NCBI RefSeq assembly: GCF_003807585.1
Contig: NZ_RMBX01000008.1
Coordinates: forward strand, 186,001 to 250,000
DNA length: 64,000 bases
DNA from: Chitinophaga barathri
Lineage (GTDB): Bacteria > Bacteroidota > Bacteroidia > Chitinophagales > Chitinophagaceae
Direction: 5' to 3'
Part shown: in pieces, positions 37,109 through 46,921 of the stretch
How the letters are laid out: each line of letters starts with the position of its first letter
Numbering within the stretch: the stretch's first letter is position 1
Notes under the pieces: model-generated
What the model saw: only the letters and a program-made list of their open reading frames with translations
The model's database searches: none
What the model was told of the DNA's origin: nothing
Translations under genes and position numbers: made by a program

Positions 37109-39499
37109 TTATTCTGATTTCAGCGAGCGCACCGGGTTTACCATGGCTGCTTTAAATGCCTGTGAGGCTACCGTGACCAGCCCGAGCAGCAGTGCTGCCG
37201 CGGCCGCCAAAGGAAATACCCACCAGGGAATATTGATATGATAAGCAAAGTTCTGCAGCCAGGAATCCATGGCGTACCAGGCAATGCCTGTCGCAATGAA
37301 TGCCGCGATACAGATCAGTTTTGTCACGTCCTTGCTGAAGAGCATCACAATGCTGCCCACGCTGGCGCCCAGCACCTTCCGTATCCCGATCTCTTTGGTA
37401 CGCTGGCGGGTGGCATAAATAGCCAGACCCAGCAAACCAAGACAGCTGATAAAGATCGCCACACCTGTAGCCCAGCTCAGCAGCTGGTTCAGCCTCTTTT
37501 CTGATTGGTAAAAAATCTCAAGCGCATCATCCACGTATGTAGCTTTGAATTCGTCGTTCGGGAACACTTCATTCCAGGCGGCTTTGATCTTGTCCATTGT
37601 GCGGTGAACGTCCGCATCGCGGTGCAGGGAAACATGCAGAGAAGTTTTAGCCAGCCAGTCTGATGTAAGGGCCAGCGGCATTATTTCCGTCTGCATGCCT
37701 TTTGTATGAAAGTCCGCTACGACGCCCACCACCGGCTTTTTTTTGTCATTAAACGAGAGTAGCTGCCCGATAGCGTCTTCCGGTTTTGCAAAGCCAGCCG
37801 CGCGGGCATAACTTTCGTTGATCAGCATTTCGCGGGCGGTATCCGACGGGAGGATGTTGCGCCCTGCCAGCAGCTTGATCTTATAAAAAGGAACATAATT
37901 GGCGTCGATGTATTTTGCTTCCACCATTGCCTTTTCAGCCATTTCACCGGTCCCCAGGGACATGGTGGTGGAGCTGGTGCCCAGGGACAAGGGAGCGGAA
38001 TATCCATAACTGAGCATTTCCACTTCCGGGAAAGCGTCCAGTTTGGCTTTCAATGCTTCTGTAGTGGCTCTTGAGCCGGGAGCTTTCAGGAAAAACCGGG
38101 CTTCTTTGTCGAAACCAAGGTCTTTGCGATAGGCGTATTTTGTCTGTTCGCCTACAATAACCGTAGCCATAATTAGTACAAGCGCTATGCTGAACTGCGA
38201 AATGGTCAGCACCTGGCGCAGGCGTGCTTTGCCTTTGATGCCATGTACCTGGTTCTTCAGCACAGCCACCGGCTGGAAACGCGCCAGTACAAAGGACGGA
38301 TAAATACCCGCCATCAGTCCTACCAGCAGCACCAGTATGGGTATGAACAGGAATATCTGCCATTCGGCGAACATGGCCATGGTCACGCCATCCGGGATAA
38401 AACTATTGAATGCGGACAATATGCCCGGCACCATCAATACAGATAATGCAGCTGCAAATGCGGTAAGCACAAAACTTTCACCGAGGAACTGCAGTATCAC
38501 TCTTCCTTTGGAGCTGCCCAGCGACTTACGTATCCCGATCTCTTTCGCCCTTTCACCCGCCTGCGCGGTTTGCAGGTTCACGAAATTGATACAGCCCAGC
38601 AACAGCAGGAACACCACCAGCGCACCGAGTTTGTATAATACCGGCAGGTTCGCCTGCCGCTGGTCAAAGGCGCCGATCTCCGAATTAAAATGTATCTCCC
38701 GCAAGGGTTGCAGGGTATATTGGTTTTTGGAATCTTCATCATCATGAGCCTTGGTGATACCCATGATCCGCGCTTCGATCTTTTCCTTTTCAACGCCAGG
38801 CCTCAGCTTCACAAACATGCTGATACCGGAATTAAAATTGTTCCATGCATCCCAGCCGCGCATTTTCTTAAGCCCCTGATCGGAGAGGACCGTCTGCATG
38901 GATACAAATTCCTGGAAAGTAAAGTCAGTATTTCCTTTCAGGGATTGAACGATACCGCTCACAGCCACCCTGATGGAATCATCGTAGGTTACCTCCCTGC
39001 CGATCACATCCTGCAAAGCGGTCCCGGGGAAATACTGTGCCGCGCGCTCTTCTGTGAGTACTGTCTGCAATGGATTTTTCAGCACAGCGGGTGAACCATA
39101 TATCCATTTATAATCGATCAGGCTGAAATATTCCGGCTCGGCAAACGCAATGCGTTTCTGCACACCGAATTTCTGTTCCTTTATTTTGACATTAGGCGAA
39201 TACTGGTAGATCAGCGCCGCTTTTTCCACTCCCGGCACGTTGGCCCGGAGCTCGGGCAGCATTGGAATAGGCACACCGGAGGTTTTGATGATCATCTTGT
39301 TGAAGTCCAGCTTCGAAACTACACGGTACATACGGTCCCTGTCTTTGTGGAAGGTATCAAAGGAAAGATCGTAATGCACGATCATCCATATCACCAGCGC
39401 AGCGCTGAGGCCAACGCTGAGGCCAAGGATGTTCACAACTGACATGAACTTGTTTTTCCAAAGGTTGCGCAATGCAATCCTGATGTAGTTCCTGATCAT
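37109..39499 (-). CDS. ABC transporter permease, MacB/FtsX type (copy 5)
   Basis: A 796-residue permease with the same two-half plan: N terminus MIRNYIRIALRNLWKNKFMS, TM1 at about 20-41, FtsX helices at about 285-410 (LYKLGALVVFLLLLGCINFV), TM5 VLTISQFSIALVLIMATVIV, then a periplasmic domain unlike the other copies (SAPLSLGTSSTTMSLG, TKGMQTEIMPLAL) and the C-terminal block TKEIGIRKVLGASVGSIVML ending NPVRSLKSE. No ATPase domain is fused. It is separated from copy 4 by 3 nt. Confidence 0.93.
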   Translation of the reverse strand: MIRNYIRIALRNLWKNKFMSVVNILGLSVGLSAALVIWMIVHYDLSFDTFHKDRDRMYRVVSKLDFNKMIIKTSGVPIPMLPELRANVPGVEKAALIYQYSPNVKIKEQKFGVQKRIAFAEPEYFSLIDYKWIYGSPAVLKNPLQTVLTEERAAQYFPGTALQDVIGREVTYDDSIRVAVSGIVQSLKGNTDFTFQEFVSMQTVLSDQGLKKMRGWDAWNNFNSGISMFVKLRPGVEKEKIEARIMGITKAHDDEDSKNQYTLQPLREIHFNSEIGAFDQRQANLPVLYKLGALVVFLLLLGCINFVNLQTAQAGERAKEIGIRKSLGSSKGRVILQFLGESFVLTAFAAALSVLMVPGILSAFNSFIPDGVTMAMFAEWQIFLFIPILVLLVGLMAGIYPSFVLARFQPVAVLKNQVHGIKGKARLRQVLTISQFSIALVLIMATVIVGEQTKYAYRKDLGFDKEARFFLKAPGSRATTEALKAKLDAFPEVEMLSYGYSAPLSLGTSSTTMSLGTGEMAEKAMVEAKYIDANYVPFYKIKLLAGRNILPSDTAREMLINESYARAAGFAKPEDAIGQLLSFNDKKKPVVGVVADFHTKGMQTEIMPLALTSDWLAKTSLHVSLHRDADVHRTMDKIKAAWNEVFPNDEFKATYVDDALEIFYQSEKRLNQLLSWATGVAIFISCLGLLGLAIYATRQRTKEIGIRKVLGASVGSIVMLFSKDVTKLICIAAFIATGIAWYAMDSWLQNFAYHINIPWWVFPLAAAAALLLGLVTVASQAFKAAMVNPVRSLKSE

Positions 39500-39502
39500 A
39501 GG

Positions 39503-41866
39503 TTATTCTGTTCTGAGTGATTTGATCGGGTTCATACGAGCCGTTCTCACAGATTGATAACTCACCGTCAGCATCGCCAGCACAATGGCCAGCAGCGCGG
39601 TTACGGCAAATACCCACCAGGCGATCTCCACGTGATAAGCGAATTTTTCCAGCCAGCCGTGCATAAAATAAGCGGCCAATGGCATCGCGATAGCTACTGC
39701 AATCAGCACCAGGCGCAGGAACTCTTTGCTGAGCAACACCAATATCTGGCCGATAGTGGCGCCCAGCACCTTACGGATACCAATCTCCTTCGTGCGTTGC
39801 TGCGCGGTGAAAGTAGCCAGGCCAAATAATCCAAGACAGGCCACCAGGATGGCCAGGACCGTGAAGCTGGCGGAAAGGCGGCCTATCACCTGCTCGCTGC
39901 TATACATTTTTGCAAAAGAGTCATCCATGTATTTTACGCTGAAGGGATATTCCGGGTTGAATTTTTTGTACACGGTTTCGAGGCTGGCCAGCGCGGCATC
40001 CACCTTGCCCGGCTGGATGCGGACGAGCACGTAGCGGTTGCTGCCGTTGGCGTAACGCAATAAGGTGGGCGCTATTTTCCTGGAAAGGTGATTGCTGGAA
40101 AAATCTTTGGTAACACCCAGTATGGGCCGCTGTTCATCTTCTACTGTCAGCAGCTGGCCAACGTAGGGGCGTTTCAGCTTCATCAGTTTCGCCGCCGTCT
40201 CGTTGATCACCAGGCCACGCTGGTCTGTAGGATATGCGGGAGAGAATGTCCGGCCTTCCACCATTTCCAGCTGCATTGTTTTTTCAAAATCGTATCCCAC
40301 CCAGAGGTAATCGATCAGCACGGATTCGTCCGCGCCTTTGCCTGGCCAGGAAACGCCCTGGAAGTTGCTGCCCACCTTGATCGGCAGCTGGTCCGATGTG
40401 GAAGAGGCCACAATACCCGGCATCCCTGCCAGTGCATTACGGAAAGCGTCTTCGTTTTTCTGGATGTTGTCTTCATTCAGGATATATACCACCTGGTCTT
40501 TGTTCAGGCCAAGGTTACGGTTTTTGATGAACTGGATCTGCTGGTAAATCAGGAACGCGGCTACGATCAGGACCGTGGAGATCACGAACTGGAATACCAC
40601 CAGCCCTTTCCTCAGCCAGATAGCGCTGGTACGAAGCCGCAGCATACCGCCCTTCAGCGTGGCCACAGGGTCCAGGGAAGAGAGGTAAAACGCGGGGTAA
40701 CTGCCTGCTACAAAACCGGTGAACAGCGCAAGGAAAAAGAGACCCAGCAGGTTGTACCAGGTAAATATTTTCACCGTCAGCGTTACGTTCACCATTGTTT
40801 CAAAAAACGGCAGCAGTACCCATACCAGCAGTACGGACAGCACTGAAGCGATGAACACCAGCGCGAAAGACTCTCCGAGGAATTGCCAGATCAGCGCGGG
40901 CCGGCCGGCACCGATGCTTTTGCGTACACCCACTTCCTTGCTGCGCTGGATGGCCCGCGCGGTGGAAAGGTTCATAAAATTGATACAGGCGATCAGCAAT
41001 ACAAAAACCGCCACAATGATGAACAGTCTTACGTATTCAATGCGTCCACCGGTCAGTTTGCCTTTGTCGAACTGGCCTTTCAGGTAAATATCTTCGAAGG
41101 GGTAGAGGAATACCTCCGTTTTGGATTCCGACGCGTTCCGTTGTATCACGCCTTTCACCCTGGCATTCACTTTTTCGAAATCCGCTTTGGGATCGAGGAG
41201 TACGTAGGTACGGGGAGCATTGCTCGTCCAGGAGTTTTTCAGCCATTGATTTTCTTCCGCCAGCCTGTCCATTGGCAGCAGCCAGGTGAAGGTGAAAGTC
41301 GAGTTCAGCGGCAGGTCTTTCATCACACCGCAAACCATATAATCATGTTTGTTGTCCACCCGCACGATCTGGCCAACGGCTTTGGCGTCCCCAAACAGGC
41401 TCCTGGCCACTTTCTCCGTGAGCACGATGTCATTGGGGCGTTTCAGCGCGGTAGCGGGATCGCCTTCAATAAAGGGGAAAGAAAAAACATAAAAGATATC
41501 GTTGTTCGCGTACTGGCCTTCAAATTTCAGGTGTTTGCTCCCGGCGGAAAAAAGCATTTCGCTGCTCCAGGACAAATGGCCGGCTTTCAGTATGCCGGGC
41601 GTTTCCGCCTTCATCTGGTCCGCAAGCGGGCCGGGGGTAGCGGTTACCGTCAGTATCTCGTCGTGCGAATAATACTGCTGCTCGTACACCTGGTAGATGT
41701 TATCCAGTTTATCGTGGTTCCGGTTGAAGTTCCACTCATTGGCCACCCACAATAAAATGAACATGCAGCAGGTGAGGCCGATGGTCAGACCGGCTATATT
41801 GATGATGCCGAATGCTTTGTTGTTCCAAAGGTTTCTCCAGGCTATCTTGATATAATTTCTCAGCAT
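39503..41866 (-). CDS. ABC transporter permease, MacB/FtsX type (copy 4)
   Basis: 787 residues from the ATG at 41866 (MLRNYIKIAWRNLWNNKAF), which matches the N termini of the sister copies; the frame extends 36 nt further into the preceding gene. TM1 at about 20-42, middle FtsX block with KEVGVRKSIGAGRPALIWQF, TM5 GLVVFQFVISTVLIVAAFLI, C-terminal block TKEIGIRKVLGATIGQILVL and end NPIKSLRTE. The first-half KEVGVRKSIGA motif shows that the two halves arose by internal duplication. Only one base separates it from the stop of copy 3. Confidence 0.93.
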   Translation of the reverse strand: MLRNYIKIAWRNLWNNKAFGIINIAGLTIGLTCCMFILLWVANEWNFNRNHDKLDNIYQVYEQQYYSHDEILTVTATPGPLADQMKAETPGILKAGHLSWSSEMLFSAGSKHLKFEGQYANNDIFYVFSFPFIEGDPATALKRPNDIVLTEKVARSLFGDAKAVGQIVRVDNKHDYMVCGVMKDLPLNSTFTFTWLLPMDRLAEENQWLKNSWTSNAPRTYVLLDPKADFEKVNARVKGVIQRNASESKTEVFLYPFEDIYLKGQFDKGKLTGGRIEYVRLFIIVAVFVLLIACINFMNLSTARAIQRSKEVGVRKSIGAGRPALIWQFLGESFALVFIASVLSVLLVWVLLPFFETMVNVTLTVKIFTWYNLLGLFFLALFTGFVAGSYPAFYLSSLDPVATLKGGMLRLRTSAIWLRKGLVVFQFVISTVLIVAAFLIYQQIQFIKNRNLGLNKDQVVYILNEDNIQKNEDAFRNALAGMPGIVASSTSDQLPIKVGSNFQGVSWPGKGADESVLIDYLWVGYDFEKTMQLEMVEGRTFSPAYPTDQRGLVINETAAKLMKLKRPYVGQLLTVEDEQRPILGVTKDFSSNHLSRKIAPTLLRYANGSNRYVLVRIQPGKVDAALASLETVYKKFNPEYPFSVKYMDDSFAKMYSSEQVIGRLSASFTVLAILVACLGLFGLATFTAQQRTKEIGIRKVLGATIGQILVLLSKEFLRLVLIAVAIAMPLAAYFMHGWLEKFAYHVEIAWWVFAVTALLAIVLAMLTVSYQSVRTARMNPIKSLRTE

Positions 41867-41867
41867 A

Positions 41868-44288
41868 CTATTCAGTTTTAAGAGATTTAACCGGGTTGGC
41901 AAATGCGGCCTTCAGGGACTGGTACCCGATCGTACAAAGTGCTACCGCGAGGGCTATCAGGCCGGCAGCCAGCAGCCACCACCATTGAATCTGAACGCTG
42001 AAAGCAAAATCCTTCAGCCAGATACTCATAAAATACCAGGCCAGCGGCGTGGCGATGATCATGGCGATCACGATCAGTTTTACAAAATCTTTAGTGATCA
42101 GTTGTACAATGCTGACGGTGGAAGCGCCCAAAGCCTTGCGTATCCCGATCTCACGGGTCCTTTGCATGATGGCGAGCACGGCGAGGGCAAAAAGGCCGAG
42201 ACAGGAAAGCACGATCGCTACCACTGCGGCATATACGAATATCTGTGTGAACCGTTCTTCACGGTTATACTGGCGGTTAATGTTTTCGTCCAGGAAACTG
42301 CCCCTGAACTCGGAGCGCGGCGCGATCTGCGCCCAGTGAGTCTTCAGCTTGCCCATGATCACAGGCAGGTTGTCCGGCCGCACTTTTACCAGCAGGTAAT
42401 TGATGGGCATCTCTTTATACATCACGAGGCCCATCGGCTCCACCGGCCTGTGCAGGCTCTGGAAGTTGAAGTCCTTCACCACGCCGATCACTTTCATCGG
42501 CAGGTTCAGCTCCTCGATCTGCAATATTTCTCCCACAGGATCTTTCACCCCCATCTTCCTGGCCATCTGTTCATTGATCACGATGCCGCTGCTGTCCGTG
42601 GAAAAGTTGCGGGAGAAGTCGCGGCCGCTTGCCATGGCAAGGTCCATGGTTTGTGTGAAGTCATACCCCACATTCAGCCATTCCATGCTGATGTTGCGGT
42701 TTTTATAATCAAATCCCAGGGAGAAGGTATAACTGCCGCCGTCTATGCCCACGCCCATGTTCTTCGAAAGACCGGTCACGCTAAGCACGGAAGGCTCCGC
42801 ATTGAGTTTCTGGCGCAGCAGCTCGAGGGCTTCGCGGCCATTCACTTCCTGGCCAACGGGGATGCTCACCACCTGGCTGGAGTTGTAGCCCAGCGGGCGG
42901 GCACGTAAAAAGTTGAGCTGATTCCAAGCCACCAGTGTGCAGCCTATCAGCAGGATGGCGATGGCGAACTGCCCGATGATGAGGCCGTTGCGCAGTCCGC
43001 CGGAGGTTTTCAGTCTCAGTTTTCCTTTAAGGATATTCACGGCGTCCATGCGGGTCATTACCAGCGCGGGATAACCGCCCGCCAAAAGTGTTACGAGCAA
43101 AAAGCTCCCGATGATGCTCGCTATTATGACGGGCTGGTTCAGTACCCCCGTTTCAAGACTGCTGCCGAAAACGGCTTTGTAATAAGGCAGTACGACGTAA
43201 AAAACAGGTATGCTGATCAGCAGCGCCAGCGCGCAGATAATAGCCGCCTCGCCCCAGAACTGTAAACCTACCTGGAAAGGCAGGGCGCCAAGCGTCTTGC
43301 GCAATCCTACTTCCCGGGTTCGGGTGAAGGAGCGGCCAACGGAAAGATTGATAAAGTTGATACAGGCGATGAACATCACAAACACTGCTACAGACAGCAG
43401 CATGTAGAGATAGGACCGGCTGATGGTTTCTCCTGCCCCGCGCATGCTGCTATCAGTATGCATATTGAGGTAAGGTTGCATGAGCAGCTCCATGTATTGC
43501 CCGTTGGGTGCAGCTACAGCGCCATCCCTCTTCAGGTCGCCGATGTAGTCTTTGTATTGGAGGTTTATTAAGCCCTGCACAGCCTTTTCAAAGGCTTTCA
43601 CATCCGTACCGTGTTTCAGGCGCAGGATAATATCATGATTGGTAGCGTCCCATTTGCCAACAGTCGCGGGATAAGTGAACCCATGTTCGAACGGAACCAC
43701 CGCATCGAACCGGATACTGGAAGTCGTGGGAATTTCCGCCGCCACAGCGCTCACGATAAACGCCTTCCAGGGGCCGCCGGATTGCACCTGCAGCTGCTTG
43801 CCGATCGGGTTTTCGTTCCCGAAAATAGCATTGGCAGTGGCCCGAGTGAGCACAATATTGTTACGGCCTTCCAGCGCCTGCGGGGCATTTCCTTTCTCCA
43901 GCGGGAAATTGAACATGGTAAAAAAGTCCGGATCTCCGAAAGCCAGTTCATTGAAAAAATGTTTGCCGTTGTAGACGATCTCACAGCCGTTGCGGTTGTA
44001 ACGTGTGCCGTACTGCACCGCGGGAAACTGCTCCTTCAGCGCCTTCAGCATAGGCTCCGGCATGGAGGACTGCAATATGGGCTTTTCGGGCTGCTGTACT
44101 TTAAAATAGGTCCTGTAAAGGTCTTCCGGCTGCTGGTGGAACTTATCGAACGAAAACTCGAAATATACGCTCAGCAACAGCAGCAGGCAAATGGTGAATG
44201 CCACCGTGAGCCCGAGCAGGTTGATGAACGTATTGGTTTTGTGTTTCCACAAATTACGCAGCGCTATTTTAAAGTAATTACGGAGCAT
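41868..44288 (-). CDS. ABC transporter permease, MacB/FtsX type (copy 3)
   Basis: An 806-residue permease, N terminus MLRNYFKIALRNLWKHKTNT. First half has TREVGLRKTLGALPFQVGLQ, second half TREIGIRKALGASTVSIVQL, ending NPVKSLKTE. The second periplasmic domain (KNMGVGIDGGSYTFSLGF, MDLAMASGRDFSRNF) resembles copy 6, suggesting these two share a more recent origin than the others or the same kind of partner. It is 12 nt behind copy 2. Confidence 0.93.
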   Translation of the reverse strand: MLRNYFKIALRNLWKHKTNTFINLLGLTVAFTICLLLLLSVYFEFSFDKFHQQPEDLYRTYFKVQQPEKPILQSSMPEPMLKALKEQFPAVQYGTRYNRNGCEIVYNGKHFFNELAFGDPDFFTMFNFPLEKGNAPQALEGRNNIVLTRATANAIFGNENPIGKQLQVQSGGPWKAFIVSAVAAEIPTTSSIRFDAVVPFEHGFTYPATVGKWDATNHDIILRLKHGTDVKAFEKAVQGLINLQYKDYIGDLKRDGAVAAPNGQYMELLMQPYLNMHTDSSMRGAGETISRSYLYMLLSVAVFVMFIACINFINLSVGRSFTRTREVGLRKTLGALPFQVGLQFWGEAAIICALALLISIPVFYVVLPYYKAVFGSSLETGVLNQPVIIASIIGSFLLVTLLAGGYPALVMTRMDAVNILKGKLRLKTSGGLRNGLIIGQFAIAILLIGCTLVAWNQLNFLRARPLGYNSSQVVSIPVGQEVNGREALELLRQKLNAEPSVLSVTGLSKNMGVGIDGGSYTFSLGFDYKNRNISMEWLNVGYDFTQTMDLAMASGRDFSRNFSTDSSGIVINEQMARKMGVKDPVGEILQIEELNLPMKVIGVVKDFNFQSLHRPVEPMGLVMYKEMPINYLLVKVRPDNLPVIMGKLKTHWAQIAPRSEFRGSFLDENINRQYNREERFTQIFVYAAVVAIVLSCLGLFALAVLAIMQRTREIGIRKALGASTVSIVQLITKDFVKLIVIAMIIATPLAWYFMSIWLKDFAFSVQIQWWWLLAAGLIALAVALCTIGYQSLKAAFANPVKSLKTE

Positions 44289-44300
44289 AGTCAGTCAGCG

Positions 44301-46712
44301 TTATTCCGAGCGCAGGGAGCGCACGGGGTTTAATAATGCAGCCTTTACAGACTGGAAACTGATAGTCAGGAAAGCAATCAGCAACGCCAGCAGGCCTGCC
44401 GCGGCGAAGGACCACCATGGAAAATCCACCCTGAACGGGAATTCCGCCAGCCATTTGTTCATTCCGAACCAGGCCAGCGGCGAGGAGATCAGGATGGATA
44501 TGGCTACCAGCTGCAGGAAATCTTTGGACAATAAGGCGGTGATGCTGCCCACTGATGCGCCCAGCACTTTACGGATGCCGATCTCTTTGGTGCGCTGCCT
44601 TGCCACCAGCATGGCCAGGCCAAACAGGCCCAGGCAGGCGATGATGATAGCGAGCCCCGCATAAGCCCCAAACAGGCTGCCGGAGCGCTGTTCAGCGCGG
44701 TATTCATTACCCAGTTCATCTTCCACAAAACGGTAGTTGAACGGGAAAGTGGGCATGAGCTTTTTCCATATCTGCTCTATCCGCGCCAGTTGCGCCTGCC
44801 TTTCGCCGGGCTCCAGGCGGATCGTGAGCATTCCCGCGGCGCCGTTGCGTATCATGGACACCATCGGTTCGATGGGCAGACGGAGGTTTTGCATGTTAAA
44901 GTCTTCCACTACACCTATCACCTGGCCTTTACGGGGCTTGGAGCCTCCGCGCCATTCTATCCTGCTGCCGATCACCGGTTCTTTCAGCTGGAGTTTGGCC
45001 ACGGCGGTTTTGTTGATCACAAAAGCGTCCAGCGAGTCGGAGGGGTACTTTTCGGAGAAATCCCTTCCAGCTACGAACTTCGCGCCGATATTGGTAAAGT
45101 AATTGAAATCCGCATTTACGATGATGGAGCTCACGCTTTCATCTTCGCGGGTGCCTTCCCTGCCTACGGGGTTATTGCTCACACTTTGCCCGCCCAACGG
45201 CATATTGGTATACGCCGTCTGTTTTACGAAAGGCAGCCTTGATAATTCGTTCTTAAACGGTTCCCTGTAAGGCGCTTGTTTACTGTTATTCAGGTATAGC
45301 GTCAGCAGGCCGTTTTTGTTATAACCCAGGTCTTTCTGCTGCATGTACCGCAACTGGGAATAGATCACCACCGTGGCGATGATCAGCGCAATAGCTATGG
45401 TAAACTGGGATACCACGAGTGTTTTTCGGAAAAGGGAACGATGGCCGGAAGACTTAAGGCCACCTTTTAATATTCTTACAGGCAGGAAGCTGGAAAGATA
45501 TAATGCGGGATAACTCCCGGCGAACAAACCTACTGCCACCGCTATCAGTAACAGTGTGGTAAACATCGGGATCTGACCCGTTCCGAAAAGCGCCATAGTT
45601 TTATCGGTCACGTAGTTGAACCCGGGCATCAGGATGGCAGCCAGCAGAATAGCCAGCACAAACGACATGATACATACCATCACGGATTCTACCAGGAACT
45701 GCATGATCAGCGCTTTGCGCTCCGCTCCCATCACTTTACGCAATCCCACTTCCATGGCGCGTTCGCTGGCCCTTGCAGTCACGAGGTTCATAAAGTTGAT
45801 GCAGGCGATCAGGATGATGAAAAAACCAATGCACCCGTAGATGTAAAGACGCGAAAGGTTTTCATGTGTACCCGTGTCTCCGTCAGGGTATAAATGGATG
45901 TCCGCCAGCGGCTGCAGGCGGTATTGGAACTGAGTTCCCAGATTTTTTGCCAGCGGGCCAACGTGTTTATCCGCAAACGCCTTCAGTTCTTTGTCCATAG
46001 CTGCAGGCGTAACACCGGGTGCCAGCTGCACGAAGGTCTGGTTTGAAGTGAACCCGAACCAGATGGTCTCCGGATCACGGCCGATCTTCGCATTGTTCTG
46101 CATATAGGTGGAGAAAGAAAACACCATGTCAAACTGAAGATCGCTATTGGCGGGTACATCCTTTGCAACACCGGTCACCATGCAGTCATAATCATCCTGC
46201 ACACGAATCATTTTACCGATAGGGCTTTCGTTTCCGAAAAATTTCTTTGCGGTCCGCTCAGATAGTACGGCTGTATAAGGTTCTTTCAGCACAGACGCCG
46301 CATTACCACTCAGCAACGGAAAGTCGAACAAACGGAAAAACCCTTCATCCGCAAATACCGTATTCTCCTGCCGGAACTTTTCATTGTTAACAGACACGAT
46401 CACCTCATTCGCCTGGTAAAAACGCAGGGCTTCTTTTACCCGGCTTAACTCACGCTTCAAAGTGGGTGCGGCGCCAAACTGGGAAATGCTCATCTGCCCC
46501 TCCCATCCGTTATTCTCCTTGATCATGCAATTGAGCCGGTATACGGATGGTGCGTTCGTATGAAAACTATTATAACTTAATTCGTCTTTGACGAAAAGCA
46601 CGATCAGGATACAACAGGCCATACCGATGGCAAGCCCTGCAATATTAATGGCAGTGATCCCTTTGTTGCGCATAAGGTGGCGCAGCGCCACTTTGATGTA
46701 ATTCCTGATCAT
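44301..46712 (-). CDS. ABC transporter permease, MacB/FtsX type (copy 2)
   Basis: An 803-residue permease, N terminus MIRNYIKVALRHLMRNKGIT, TM1 at about 20-42. First half contains AMEVGLRKVMGAERKALIMQ, TM5 is TLVVSQFTIAIALIIATVVI, and the second half has TKEIGIRKVLGASVGSITAL, ending NPVRSLRSE. The second periplasmic domain contains NMPLGGQSVSNNPVGREGT, not found in the sister copies. It is preceded by the 64-residue membrane protein gene (12 nt). Confidence 0.93.
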   Translation of the reverse strand: MIRNYIKVALRHLMRNKGITAINIAGLAIGMACCILIVLFVKDELSYNSFHTNAPSVYRLNCMIKENNGWEGQMSISQFGAAPTLKRELSRVKEALRFYQANEVIVSVNNEKFRQENTVFADEGFFRLFDFPLLSGNAASVLKEPYTAVLSERTAKKFFGNESPIGKMIRVQDDYDCMVTGVAKDVPANSDLQFDMVFSFSTYMQNNAKIGRDPETIWFGFTSNQTFVQLAPGVTPAAMDKELKAFADKHVGPLAKNLGTQFQYRLQPLADIHLYPDGDTGTHENLSRLYIYGCIGFFIILIACINFMNLVTARASERAMEVGLRKVMGAERKALIMQFLVESVMVCIMSFVLAILLAAILMPGFNYVTDKTMALFGTGQIPMFTTLLLIAVAVGLFAGSYPALYLSSFLPVRILKGGLKSSGHRSLFRKTLVVSQFTIAIALIIATVVIYSQLRYMQQKDLGYNKNGLLTLYLNNSKQAPYREPFKNELSRLPFVKQTAYTNMPLGGQSVSNNPVGREGTREDESVSSIIVNADFNYFTNIGAKFVAGRDFSEKYPSDSLDAFVINKTAVAKLQLKEPVIGSRIEWRGGSKPRKGQVIGVVEDFNMQNLRLPIEPMVSMIRNGAAGMLTIRLEPGERQAQLARIEQIWKKLMPTFPFNYRFVEDELGNEYRAEQRSGSLFGAYAGLAIIIACLGLFGLAMLVARQRTKEIGIRKVLGASVGSITALLSKDFLQLVAISILISSPLAWFGMNKWLAEFPFRVDFPWWSFAAAGLLALLIAFLTISFQSVKAALLNPVRSLRSE

Positions 46713-46724
46713 AATTCCGAACGG

Positions 46725-46919
46725 TTAAACTGATGTTTTCCTGCGGTACTGGTCTATCAGGTAAAGACCTGCTATCAGCACCATAAGAAAAGGGATGATC
46801 AAATACGGCATAAACGTCATCTGGTCATATCCGGATACAGAACCGGAGTGACCGGTGAATGTGCCGGTACTTAGCTGGAAATCCAGCACCTTGTTGATTA
46901 AACAATTCATCTTGTCCAT
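46725..46919 (-). CDS. small single-helix membrane protein inside the permease cluster
   Basis: 64 residues. The N-terminal ~35 are polar; residues about 37-57 (MPYLIIPFLMVLIAGLYLI) form one hydrophobic helix, followed by a basic tail DQYRRKTSV that predicts a cytoplasmic C terminus. I do not recognise a family. It fits exactly between copy 1 (2 nt) and copy 2 (12 nt) in the same direction, which supports a real gene. A role as a small accessory subunit of the transporter is inference only. Confidence 0.6.
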   Translation of the reverse strand: MDKMNCLINKVLDFQLSTGTFTGHSGSVSGYDQMTFMPYLIIPFLMVLIAGLYLIDQYRRKTSV

Positions 46920-46921
46920 AA

